This document shows, one piece after another, positions 49,839-58,092 of a DNA stretch of 64,000 nt. The stretch lies in contig JANLOO010000059.1 of assembly GCA_031366605.1 (NCBI GenBank), positions 6,440 to 70,439 of the forward strand. The letters are read 5' to 3'. This stretch comes from CALMEC01 sp031366605 (GTDB taxonomy: Bacteria > Actinomycetota > Thermoleophilia > Miltoncostaeales > Miltoncostaeaceae). How positions within the stretch are numbered: position 1 is the first letter of the stretch; every line of letters begins with the position of its first letter. Made by a program: the position numbers and the translations under genes. The notes under the pieces are model-generated. The model made no database searches. It was not told the origin of the DNA and saw only the letters and a program-made list of their open reading frames with translations.

Positions 49839-52357
49839 TGCGATGCGGCGGTTGCCTCCGGGGCTCCCGCGGGATTCTCATGTGCCACGCGCAGCCGCTC
49901 GGCGGCCTCTTCGGGCGTCACGTCGTGGTCCTTCTCGCGCTTCCAGATGACGAACCCGCACCCGGGGTTCTTGCGGCTCTTCCAGCTGCTGCACCCGTAG
50001 GCGCGGCTGTTCTCGTTGATCTCGCCGCCGCACCCGGGTGTGGGGCATTTGCCGATCGGCTCCTTGGAGACCGGTGGCGCAGCGTTGGTCTCGCCGGCTG
50101 CCACCATCTGCGTGGCGGTCTCGACGTCGACCTCGCCTTTTTGGCCGCGCACGCGCTTCCAGATGACAAACCCGCAGCCGGTCTCGGTGCGGCTCTTCCA
50201 GCTCGTGCAGCCGTAGCTGCGGGTGCGCTCGATGATCTCGCCGCCACAGTCCGGGGTGGGGCACACACCGATGATCTCGCGGTCCTCGACCAGGTCTTTG
50301 CTCGACTTGCCTGCGGCGATGTACTCGAGCGCCATTTCCATGGTCAGCGTCTTGCCATTGGCCTGCTTCCACAGCGTGTACCCACAGCCGGGCTCGTCCT
50401 TGCTCGTGTAGCTGTTGCACCCATAGCTCTTGGGGTACTCGACGATGTGGCCCTCACAGCCGGGGGTGGGGCAGGGGGCGAGCTCACGCCGTTCGATGCG
50501 CAGGTTGTCGCGGTCCTTGTCCGCAAACCACGTGACGACGTCGCGGGTGAAGTCCACGACGTCCTTGCGGAAGTCCTCGTGCCGCTGCGTGCCGCGTTGG
50601 ATCTCGTTGAGCCGCTGCTCCCACTGGCCGGTCAGCTCGGGCTTGGTCAGCACTTGGTCGCCCAGCATCTGGATCAGACCGACGCCTTTTTCGGTGGCCC
50701 GCAGGCTGCGGCCCTCGCGCTCGATGTACTCGGCGTCGATCAGGCGTTCGATCGTCGCGGCGCGGGTGGCGGGCGTGCCCAAGCCGGCGTCCTTCATGGC
50801 CTCGGCCGCCTCGTCGTCGTCCACGAGCTTGCCGGCCGTCTCCATCGCGCGCAGCAGCGTGCCTTCGCTGAACCGCGCCGGTGGTTTGGTCCGCTTCGCC
50901 AGGGCCTCGACCTCGGCGCAGTCGACGGCTTCGCCGTCCTTCATCTGGGGGAGCTTCTGCTCGGGCTCCTCGTCTTCCTTCGTCGGGCCGCGTGTCTCGT
51001 CGGCCTCTTCGCCGTAGACGGCACGCCACCCGGCCTCGATCAAGACCTTGCCGCGACTGCGGAACAGATGCCCTTCGCAGCGGGTTTCGATGACCGTGTT
51101 CTCGAACCGTGCGGGCGGGTGGAAGACCGCAAGGAACCGGCGCGCGACCAGGTCGTAGATCCGCGCCTCGTCCCGGTTGAGCGCGCCCAGATCGTGGTCG
51201 CCGTCGGTTGGGATGATGGCGTGGTGGTCGGTCACCTTGGCGTCGTTGATGACCTTGCCGAGTGGCAGCTTCTCGAGTCCGATCACAAAGCGGGCGGCGT
51301 CGGCGTAGACCGGAGCGGCGGCGCCCACGCGGGCGGCGATCGGCTTGAGCTGGGCGATCATGTCGCCGGACAGGTATCGCGAGTTGGTACGCGGGTAGGT
51401 CAACACCTTGTGCTGGTCGTACAGCGCCTGTGCGGCCGACAGCGTCCGCGACGCCGAGAACCCGAAGCGCCGGTTGGCCTCACGCTGCAGGGTCGTCAGG
51501 TCGTACAGGAGGGGGGATTGCTCGGTCTGAGGCTTGGTCTCGAGGGACTCGACGACGGCGGGCTTGTCGTGGACGGCCTCGACGATCGCGTCGGCCGGTG
51601 CGGCTGCGGTCAGGCGGGTGGTCGCGCCCTCATGCCACATGCCGACGTACCGGGCGCCGGTGGACGTCGCGAACGTCGCCGCGACCTCCCAGTAGTCCTC
51701 GGGGACGAACGCCTGGATCGCCAGGTCGCGATTGGCGATCAGCGCGAGCGTCGGTGTCTGGACCCGGCCCAGCGACAGGACCTTGCGGGCCGAGCCCGCC
51801 TTGGTCGTCGCGGCGCGGGTGGCGTTCATGCCGACCAGCCAGTCCGCCTCGCTGCGTGCCCGCGCGGCCTCTTCGAGGGGGATCATCTCCTCGTCATCGC
51901 GGAGATGCTCGAACGCATCACGGATGGCCCCGGCGGTCATGGACGAGAACCACGCGCGCTTGATCGGTTTGTCGTGCGCCTTCTTGGGGGCGGTCTCCAG
52001 GATGAGCTTGAAGATCAGCTCGCCTTCGCGCCCGGCGTCGCAGGCGTTGACGATGACATCGACGTCCGCAGAGGCCATGTACTTGTGCAGCGACTTGAGC
52101 TGCTTGCCGGCCTTGGCGTCACGTGCCTGGTACTTGAACTCCTCGGGCACGATCGGCAGGTCCTCGTACTTCCACTTCTTGTAGCGCTCGTCGTATTGGT
52201 CCGGGTCGACCTGCTCCACCAGGTGGCCGATCGCGAACCCCACGATGGTGGTCGCGCTCTCGTAGAAGTCGCCGTTCTTGGCGAACGTCCCAGGCAGGGC
52301 CGTGCTCACGTCGCGGGCGACGGAGGGCTTTTCGCAGATGATGAGTGAGCGAGGCAT
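49835..52357 (-). CDS. topB: DNA topoisomerase III-like type IA topoisomerase
   Basis: The 840-residue protein begins with a Toprim domain (LIICEKPSVARDV, DAGREGELIF with the metal acids). It has LSLGRVQTPTLAL, the active-site tyrosine in YPRTNSRYLS near residue 320 and HHAIIPT. Three C-terminal zinc ribbons follow, each with CPTPxC, YGC and GCG cysteines, starting near residues 625, 690 and 760. Type IA enzymes pass single strands to unlink DNA. The start is ATG 52357, with TACCCT nine bases upstream as a possible -10 box. Confidence 0.93.
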   Translation of the reverse strand: MPRSLIICEKPSVARDVSTALPGTFAKNGDFYESATTIVGFAIGHLVEQVDPDQYDERYKKWKYEDLPIVPEEFKYQARDAKAGKQLKSLHKYMASADVDVIVNACDAGREGELIFKLILETAPKKAHDKPIKRAWFSSMTAGAIRDAFEHLRDDEEMIPLEEAARARSEADWLVGMNATRAATTKAGSARKVLSLGRVQTPTLALIANRDLAIQAFVPEDYWEVAATFATSTGARYVGMWHEGATTRLTAAAPADAIVEAVHDKPAVVESLETKPQTEQSPLLYDLTTLQREANRRFGFSASRTLSAAQALYDQHKVLTYPRTNSRYLSGDMIAQLKPIAARVGAAAPVYADAARFVIGLEKLPLGKVINDAKVTDHHAIIPTDGDHDLGALNRDEARIYDLVARRFLAVFHPPARFENTVIETRCEGHLFRSRGKVLIEAGWRAVYGEEADETRGPTKEDEEPEQKLPQMKDGEAVDCAEVEALAKRTKPPARFSEGTLLRAMETAGKLVDDDEAAEAMKDAGLGTPATRAATIERLIDAEYIEREGRSLRATEKGVGLIQMLGDQVLTKPELTGQWEQRLNEIQRGTQRHEDFRKDVVDFTRDVVTWFADKDRDNLRIERRELAPCPTPGCEGHIVEYPKSYGCNSYTSKDEPGCGYTLWKQANGKTLTMEMALEYIAAGKSSKDLVEDREIIGVCPTPDCGGEIIERTRSYGCTSWKSRTETGCGFVIWKRVRGQKGEVDVETATQMVAAGETNAAPPVSKEPIGKCPTPGCGGEINENSRAYGCSSWKSRKNPGCGFVIWKREKDHDVTPEEAAERLRVAHENPAGAPEATAASQ

Positions 52358-52790
52358 CGGCCGGCGAGGGTAGCACCATTGGGGTGGGAGTCGTCAAGCG
52401 GGACTGGCGGAGCGCCACCCGATCGCGAAGCGATCGATGCCGGTGCGCAGGGACAGACGATACGGACGTCGACTTCGGGGAGATCGGTGAAACCAGTCGT
52501 GTCGCGTGTCAGGACGGTGCGGTTTCGAGCGAGGGCCGTCGCCGCGATGATCAGATCATGGGTCCCGCGCGGCCGCCCGGCTCGCCGTGCCGCATCCAAC
52601 AGTTGAGCGTGGCGTCGGGCGACGTCAAGGTCGTAGTCCTCGATCGGGATCGCGCTGAGGAAGCGCTCGACGTACGCCAGCGGCTTGGCGCGATGCGCCT
52701 CGTCCGAACCGAGCGCACCGTGAATCAGTTCTGCGGCAGTGAGCGCCGCGATCGCGAGTTCGTCGGCGGCATCGACGACATCGCTGAGGT
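52306..52790 (-). pseudogene. VapC-type PIN toxin remnant without its N-terminal aspartate
   Basis: From about 52790 the minus strand reads DVVDAADELAIAALTAAELIHG, then THDLIIAATALA and VLTRDTTGFTDLPEVDV, the last three quarters of a PIN domain. The first catalytic aspartate segment is missing and replaced by the front of an antitoxin in another frame. The frame also runs past the usual end into the topB start. The toxin should be inactive. Confidence 0.7.
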
Positions 52791-52945
52791 TCGACGATCG
52801 CGCGCGCGTTGCCCTTCGGAGCAGCTGAGATCTGAGCGACGGTGCGTCCACGGCGCTCGACGACGAACGTCTCGCCCGTCTGCTCGACTCGGTCGAGAAC
52901 ATCTGCGAAGTTGCGAGCCGCCTCGGCTGCGCTGATCCGTTTCAT
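52790..52945 (-). pseudogene. Phd/YefM-type antitoxin remnant (N-terminal part)
   Basis: The first 52 codons, KRISAAEAARNFADVLDRV and FVVERRGRTVAQI, are a normal Phd/YefM DNA-binding start. After about P53 the frame turns into low-complexity RCRRRTRDRG, antiparallel in frame to the PIN toxin remnant. A deletion appears to have fused the front of the antitoxin gene to the back of the toxin gene. Confidence 0.7.
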
Positions 52946-52969
52946 GCGAATCAGATCAGATTCGTTCGG

Positions 52970-53998
52970 TCAGCCGAAGAACGGCTCGGCCACCGCAAAG
53001 CGTTCCGGTGGGACGGCCTTGAGCTTGGCGACGCCCTCGGCGATGGGGATGTCGACCACATCGTCGCCGTGCAAGGCGACCATCCGGCCGAAGCTCCCCT
53101 GGGCCACCAACTCAGCGGCGTGGCTCCCGAACCGCGTGGCCAGGATCCGGTCGTAGGCGTTTGGCGTGCCGCCGCGCTGAATGTGTCCGAGTACCGCGAC
53201 GCGGGTGTCGAACCCGGTGCGCTCGCGAAGGCCTTCGGCGATCTGCTCGCCGATCCCGGTCTTGGCCAACTGCTTGTGGCCGAACTCGTCCAGCTCGGCG
53301 GTCGCGTCGTCGCCCTCGAGTTCGAACCCCTCGCTGACGACGATGATCGAGAAGTCCTTGCCGCGATCGTGTCGCGAGCTGATGGCGGCGCAAACGTCGT
53401 CCAACGTCCGCGGGACCTCGGGGATCAGGATCGCGTCGGCGCCGCCCGCCAGGCCCGCGTAGGTCGCGATCCAGCCGACATGGCGGCCCATGACCTCGAC
53501 GACCATGACACGGTCGTGGGATTCGGCCGTGCTGTGCAGACGGTCGATGGCGTCGGTTGCGATCTGCACCGCGGTCGAAAAACCGAACGTGTAGTCGGTG
53601 CCGTCCAGGTCGTTGTCGATCGTCTTGGGGACCCCGACGCACGGCACGTCGAACTGCTCGGTCAGCTTGGCCGCGACGCCCAGTGTGTCCTCGCCGCCGA
53701 TCGCGACCAGCGCGTCCAGGCCCAACGCCCGGAAGTTGGCGGCACACTGCGCCCCGCCGTCGGGGTTCTTGAACGGATTGGTGCGCGAGGTGCCCAGAAT
53801 GGTTCCGCCGCGGGGGAGCAGTCCGCTGACCGCGTCCAGGTCGAGGGGCATCGTCTCTCGATCGAGGAGCCCCCGCCAGCCGTGTCGCAGGCCTACGTGG
53901 GTGTGCCCAAACCGTGAGTTCCCCACGCGTACGACAGCGCGGATGACGGCATTGAGCCCGGGGCAGTCACCGCCGCCTGTGAGGATTCCGACCAACAT
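52970..53998 (-). CDS. pfp: 6-phosphofructokinase, predicted PPi-dependent type
   Basis: The 342-residue protein has the PFK fold with GILTGGGDCPGLNAVIRA, IGGEDTLGVA, VPKTIDNDLDGTD and MGRHVGWIA. In ATP-dependent PFK the two positions that set donor use are glycines (near 104 and 124 in E. coli numbering). Here they are D104 in GGEDT and K125 in PKTIDND, the residues of PPi-dependent enzymes such as that of Amycolatopsis. It should therefore interconvert fructose-6-phosphate and fructose-1,6-bisphosphate with pyrophosphate, in a reversible way. GATAAT and GAGG lie just before the ATG. Confidence 0.92.
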   Translation of the reverse strand: MLVGILTGGGDCPGLNAVIRAVVRVGNSRFGHTHVGLRHGWRGLLDRETMPLDLDAVSGLLPRGGTILGTSRTNPFKNPDGGAQCAANFRALGLDALVAIGGEDTLGVAAKLTEQFDVPCVGVPKTIDNDLDGTDYTFGFSTAVQIATDAIDRLHSTAESHDRVMVVEVMGRHVGWIATYAGLAGGADAILIPEVPRTLDDVCAAISSRHDRGKDFSIIVVSEGFELEGDDATAELDEFGHKQLAKTGIGEQIAEGLRERTGFDTRVAVLGHIQRGGTPNAYDRILATRFGSHAAELVAQGSFGRMVALHGDDVVDIPIAEGVAKLKAVPPERFAVAEPFFG

Positions 53999-54173
53999 CG
54001 AACCTCAGATTATCCTGCCTGCGGGCGAGGGTTGGCCTCGACACGGTCGAACGCGCGTGCGCGGCTCGCACAGGTTGGTCACGCAACGGTCAACCGTGTC
54101 CGACACCGATGTACCGAGAACCGCTTGGGCAAACGGTCCTGTGACGTCGCAACGACCTTCCGTCCGGTCGAAA

Positions 54174-55028
54174 TCAGGCGACCAGTGTGTCCTGCGTGGC
54201 GGTGACCGACGCTGCGGGGCGCGGGTAGCCCAACAGGTAGCCCTGACCCCAGGTCGCGCCGAATGCCCGGACTGCGTCGAGCTGCGTCTCGCGCTCGATG
54301 CCCTCCGCGACCACGTGGGCGCCCAGGCGCTCCGAGAGTCCGATCATTGCCGCAAGGAAGTCATCCTCGCGGCCACCGTCGCCTGCGGTCGCGACATAGC
54401 TGCGGTCGATCTTGACGATGTTGACCGGCAGCTTGCGCAGCACCGCGAGCGAAGCGAACCCGGAGCCGAAGTCGTCCAGCGCGATGTCAACATCTCGCGC
54501 ACGCAGCCGCTCCAAGATCGACGCGGCGCGATCCACGTCGTCGATGACGGCCGTTTCGGTGAGCTCCAGGCAGAGCGCGTGCCCGGTCAGCTTGTGGCGA
54601 TCGAGGCTGTCGACCACCCGGCTTGCGAAGCGTCGATCCATCAGCTGCCGTGCCGAGATGTTGACGGCGACGACGTGGTCGGAACCCATCTCGGCCCGCC
54701 AGGCGCACGCCGAGTTGACGACCCACGTGCCGATATCCAGGATCGCCCCCGTGCGCTCGGCGATCGGGATGAACTCGGCGGGCGGAACAGGTCCCAGGCG
54801 CGGGTGCGTGTAGCGCAGCAGCGATTCCCAACCGCTGACCTCCCCGGTCGCGAGGCTGACCAGGGGCTGCACGTACAGCTCCAGGGCGTCGTCGCGGACG
54901 GCTCGGTTGAGTCCCTCGGCGATCGTGGTCTCCCGTTTGCCGGGTAAGAACAAAGACATCGGCGTCTTATCGGCCGTCAGGCCGAAAGTCTGAACGGCGC
55001 TCAAGGGACCACGCAGAAACGACTGCAC
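54174..55028 (-). CDS. EAL-domain cyclic-di-GMP phosphodiesterase
   Basis: The 284-residue protein is mainly one EAL domain. The signature is ESLLRY in place of EALLRW. The metal and base residues are present in NISARQL, LELTETA, LDDFGSGFASL, VKIDRSYV, VAEGIE and GQGYLLGYP. It should hydrolyse cyclic-di-GMP to pGpG. No sensor domain is attached. The start may be GTG 55028 or ATG 54959; neither has a ribosome-binding site. A 19-bp AT-rich palindrome lies 54 bases upstream. Confidence 0.88.
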   Translation of the reverse strand: MQSFLRGPLSAVQTFGLTADKTPMSLFLPGKRETTIAEGLNRAVRDDALELYVQPLVSLATGEVSGWESLLRYTHPRLGPVPPAEFIPIAERTGAILDIGTWVVNSACAWRAEMGSDHVVAVNISARQLMDRRFASRVVDSLDRHKLTGHALCLELTETAVIDDVDRAASILERLRARDVDIALDDFGSGFASLAVLRKLPVNIVKIDRSYVATAGDGGREDDFLAAMIGLSERLGAHVVAEGIERETQLDAVRAFGATWGQGYLLGYPRPAASVTATQDTLVA

Positions 55029-55081
55029 CGTTCAACGGCTGCAAACCGTCGCCATCGGCACAGCAGTTATTTCCGCGCGGA

Positions 55082-55100
55082 CCCTTAATTTAATTAAGGG
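55082..55100. promoter_or_regulatory. 19-bp AT-rich palindrome upstream of the EAL gene
   Basis: CCCTTAATTTAATTAAGGG is a perfect palindrome around a central T, in a surrounding of high GC. It overlaps the TAA stop of the hydrolase gene and lies 54-72 bases before the EAL start. It could be the operator of the EAL gene or a hairpin that ends the hydrolase transcript. Confidence 0.5.
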
Positions 55101-55864
55101 GCCTGCCGCAGGTGCGCCGCGACGGCTTCGCCGGTCAGGGCGAACGCATCCCACATGACCGGGTGGTTGCCCGGGACTCCGAGGACGGTCAGTCGATCGC
55201 CCAGGGCGTCACGAAGCAGCGCCTCCTGCCGATCGTCGAGGACGCCGTTGGCGGCACGGACCAGCAGCGTCGGGCAGCTGGTGGGCAGGGCCGGGGTCCG
55301 GGCCATCTCGCCATACGCCGCAACGACTGCGCTGCGTCCGACGCGGTAGCGCAAGCGACCGTCGGCACCCGTCTCGAGTGCTTCGACCACGTCCGCGTCC
55401 ACCATCTCACGTGGCGTGTGAGCGAGCGTCGCGAGCCGGGCTGTGACCGCTTCGTCGACAGCGGCGAACGACACGTCCGGGCGCGTCTGATCGGCGAAGC
55501 CCAGCGCCACGCCAGGCGCGAGCTGAATCGCCGGATCCAGCAACGCCAACCGGCGCACACGATCAGGGTGCGCGGCTGCCAGCTCGACGCCGAGCCGGCC
55601 GCCGAAGCTGAATCCGACGACATCGGATCGGGCGATGCCCTCGGCGTCCAAGGTCTCGCAGACATCGGCGACGAACGTCGCGATGTCCCAGGGTGGCTCC
55701 CATCCGGACATGCCGTGCCCGCGCAGGTCGACAGCGATGACCTGTCGATCGGCCAGGTACGTCTGTGCCAATCGGCGGAACCGGCCGCCGTGACCCATGA
55801 CGCCGTGCATGCACAGCACGGGCGGTGCCTCAGGATCACCCCACCGGTGGACGTGCAATCGCAT
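55094..55864 (-). CDS. alpha/beta hydrolase
   Basis: The 256-residue protein has the oxyanion loop LCMHGVMGHGGRF, the nucleophile elbow GFSFGGRLG (serine near residue 95), the aspartate region PTLLVRAANG and the histidine in VPGNHPVMWD. It resembles small esterases or C-C hydrolases; the substrate is unknown. It is divergent from the pfkB-family gene, with only 50 bp between the starts. Confidence 0.88.
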   Translation of the reverse strand: MRLHVHRWGDPEAPPVLCMHGVMGHGGRFRRLAQTYLADRQVIAVDLRGHGMSGWEPPWDIATFVADVCETLDAEGIARSDVVGFSFGGRLGVELAAAHPDRVRRLALLDPAIQLAPGVALGFADQTRPDVSFAAVDEAVTARLATLAHTPREMVDADVVEALETGADGRLRYRVGRSAVVAAYGEMARTPALPTSCPTLLVRAANGVLDDRQEALLRDALGDRLTVLGVPGNHPVMWDAFALTGEAVAAHLRQAP

Positions 55865-55914
55865 TGCCGAATCCTCTCAGACCGGGGGCCGCGGCTGCGT
55901 GAGAGGATCGCCCG

Positions 55915-56754
55915 GTGGTGATCTGCACACTTGGCGATCTGCTGCTGGACGTCGTCGTCCGGCTGGGCGCTCCTTTGTCGCGCGGTGGGGACGCCCCTGC
56001 GACGACACGCCTGAGCGCCGGCGGGCAGGCCGCCAACGTCGCCGCATGGGTCGCGCACCTGGGCGGTCAGGCCCGGTTCATGGGCGTCCGATCGAGCGAC
56101 GCCGTCGGCACGCTGGTGGCAAATGATCTGGCCGCCCGCGGCGTCGAGCTGTTGGGCCCGATGTTCGAACGGGGGACGGGCACGGTGGTCGCCCTGGTCG
56201 ACGACACGTTCGAGCGGACGATGGCGACCGACCGTGGCATCGCCACCGAGCTGCGCTTTGCGCACATTGACCCGGCGTGGTTTGCCGGGTGCGACCGTCT
56301 GCACCTGTCGGGATACAGCCTGATGCGCTCACCGATCGACACGGCCGCGCTCCGCGCCGCCCGCGAGGCCAGGTTGGTGGGCGCGCGCGTCAGCGTCGAC
56401 CTTTCATCGTGGAGCGCCATCCGCGATTTCGGTCCGGCCAAGTTCCGGGACCGCCTGACCGTCATCGCCCCTGATGTCGTGTTCGCGAACGAACAGGAAC
56501 TCGAGGTGCTCGGCGACGAGCCCAAATGCCAGGTGCTGGTGACCAAGAAGGGCGCTGAAGGATGCACCGTGCGCTGGCCAGGCGGCGAGGTCCGTTTGCC
56601 GGCGCTTGAGGCGGACGTGATCGACACCACCGGTGCGGGCGATGCATTCGCCGCAGGGTTCCTGATCGGCGATTCCGCCGAGGACGCCGCACGCCGAGGC
56701 CTCGCCGCCGCCGCCGCCTGCGTTGCCCAAGTCGGCGCGATGCCGTCGTCGTGA
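55915..56754 (+). CDS. psuK: PfkB-family kinase, probable pseudouridine kinase
   Basis: The 279-residue protein has the PfkB pattern: GDLLLDVVV at the start, SAGGQAANVAAWVAHLGG in the sugar-binding part and DTTGAGDAFAAGFLIG with the catalytic aspartate near the C-terminus. Many sugars and nucleosides are substrates of this family. Pseudouridine is inferred because psuG follows on the same strand. GTG 55915 has GAGAGGA eight bases upstream. A 285-bp gap with three strong hairpins separates it from psuG. Confidence 0.8.
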   Translation: MVICTLGDLLLDVVVRLGAPLSRGGDAPATTRLSAGGQAANVAAWVAHLGGQARFMGVRSSDAVGTLVANDLAARGVELLGPMFERGTGTVVALVDDTFERTMATDRGIATELRFAHIDPAWFAGCDRLHLSGYSLMRSPIDTAALRAAREARLVGARVSVDLSSWSAIRDFGPAKFRDRLTVIAPDVVFANEQELEVLGDEPKCQVLVTKKGAEGCTVRWPGGEVRLPALEADVIDTTGAGDAFAAGFLIGDSAEDAARRGLAAAAACVAQVGAMPSS

Positions 56755-56812
56755 TCTCGTGTCCTGCGTCGGACGTTCTTTGTCATATGGCGTGCGAAAA
56801 ACCCGCTGGATC

Positions 56813-56921
56813 GGGATATTGGACTCGGGAGTCCGATATCCCTACGCCGGGGACCGGCGGTCACGCCGGTCCACCTGACAAGGACGCAGCCTTCGTTCAT
56901 ATCGGACCATATGGGCGAAGG
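56813..56921 (+). ncRNA. three consecutive hairpins between psuK-like and psuG genes (candidate leader RNA)
   Basis: Hairpin 1 (56813-56842) has 14-bp arms GGGATATTGGACTC/GAGTCCGATATCCC with one T-G pair and a two-base loop. Hairpin 2 (56851-56872) has GGACCGGC/GCCGGTCC. Hairpin 3 (56890-56921) pairs CCTTCG-TT-CATAT with ATATG-GG-CGAAGG around CGGACC. The 11-mer AGGACGCAGCC occurs on both sides of hairpin 3 (56881-56891 and 56924-56934). I know of no riboswitch class with this pattern. It may regulate psuG, act as a processing site, or be a repeat element. Confidence 0.45.
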
Positions 56922-57039
56922 CGAGGACGCAGCCCCTGAGGCTGACCGTCCCGGTACCACGTTTGAAATCCAGTGGGAATTTGCAAGCCGCCAGATTGCA
57001 AAGGAACTTCCGACGCAGGACACGAGGCATGATGGGCGG

Positions 57040-57960
57040 GTGAACGTCGCGAGTGCTCCAGGTCACAACCAGTTGATCGTCATGGCCCCCGAGATCCGGG
57101 AGGCCCTGGCTGCAGGCGGCGCGGTGGTGGCGCTCGAGACGACGCTTGTCGCGCATGGGTTCCCCCACCCCGAAGGGGCCGCAGTGGGCGCCGCGTCCGA
57201 GGCCGCCGTGCGCGCCGCAGGTGCGATCCCCGCGACGATCGGCGTCATCGACGGTCGTATCCGGGTTGGTCTGACCTCCGTCGAGGTCGCGCGGTTCGGC
57301 GAGGCCGGTCCGGCCGCGCGCAAGTTGGGTCCCCGTGACCTGGCGGTGTGCGCCGTTCAGAGCGCCCTCGGTGCGACCACCGTCGGCGGCACCCTTGCAG
57401 TCTGCCGAGTCGTCGGGATCACGGTCATGGCGACCGGTGGTCTTGGTGGGGTACATCGCGGCTACCCGTCGCCACCGGATGTCTCGGCCGACCTGGGCGA
57501 GCTGGCCCGCACGCCGGTCGTGGTGGTGAGCGCCGGCATCAAGTCACTCCTCGACGTGCCCGCCACCTGCGAGATGCTCGAGACCCTGGGCGTGCCGATA
57601 CTGGGCTGGCGGACGGACGAACTGCCGCGCTTCTACAGCGCCCACGGCGGTCCGCCTGTCTCAGCCCGGGTCGAGTCGGCCAACGAGGTCGCCCGCATCG
57701 CCCGTGCCCACTGGGACCTTGGCGGCGGCGGCATCATGCTGGCCCGCCCGCCCGACGCGTCCCTGGATGATGTGGAGCCCCTGATCGACGAGGCCATCGC
57801 CGAGGCCTCCCGACAGGGGATCTCCGGCCAGGCGGTCACCCCGTTCGTGCTCGCCCGCCTGCACGAGCGAAGCGGCGGACGCACGCTCCGCGCAAACCGC
57901 GACCTGATCGTCGCCAACGCCGGCCTGGCCGGCCGGATCGCCACCGAAGCAGGTGTGTGA
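57040..57960 (+). CDS. psuG: pseudouridine-5'-phosphate glycosidase
   Basis: The 306-residue protein begins near EIREALAAGGAVVALETTLVAHGFPHPEG and has GVIDGRIRVGL, the catalytic lysine region RKLGPRDL, TVMATGGLGGVHRG and SAGIKSLLDVPATCE, the PsuG core. It breaks pseudouridine-5'-phosphate to uracil and ribose-5-phosphate (the reverse is also possible). GTG 57040 is the likely start; an ATG at 57082 lies at the edge of the domain. The frame is open back to 56911, inside hairpin 3. Confidence 0.94.
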   Translation: MNVASAPGHNQLIVMAPEIREALAAGGAVVALETTLVAHGFPHPEGAAVGAASEAAVRAAGAIPATIGVIDGRIRVGLTSVEVARFGEAGPAARKLGPRDLAVCAVQSALGATTVGGTLAVCRVVGITVMATGGLGGVHRGYPSPPDVSADLGELARTPVVVVSAGIKSLLDVPATCEMLETLGVPILGWRTDELPRFYSAHGGPPVSARVESANEVARIARAHWDLGGGGIMLARPPDASLDDVEPLIDEAIAEASRQGISGQAVTPFVLARLHERSGGRTLRANRDLIVANAGLAGRIATEAGV

Positions 57961-58092
57961 GCGTTCTCGTGTGACGACGGCGTCGTCTTCGGTGCCCCCC
58001 GTCCTGCGCCCCTCGGCGTCGCGTGAGGAGAACTCATGCGGAGGCCCTGTTTCGCGATCGCGACCGGTCGGCTGGGTGTCGCGGCTGCAGGG

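Noticed and set aside
49880..52348. An 822-codon plus-strand open frame opposite topB
   Set aside because: It is the third-position shadow of topB; the minus-strand product has all topoisomerase motifs.
55915..56754. Ribokinase or adenosine kinase for the PfkB-family gene
   Set aside because: The family motifs alone allow it, but the following psuG gene makes pseudouridine kinase the more likely role.
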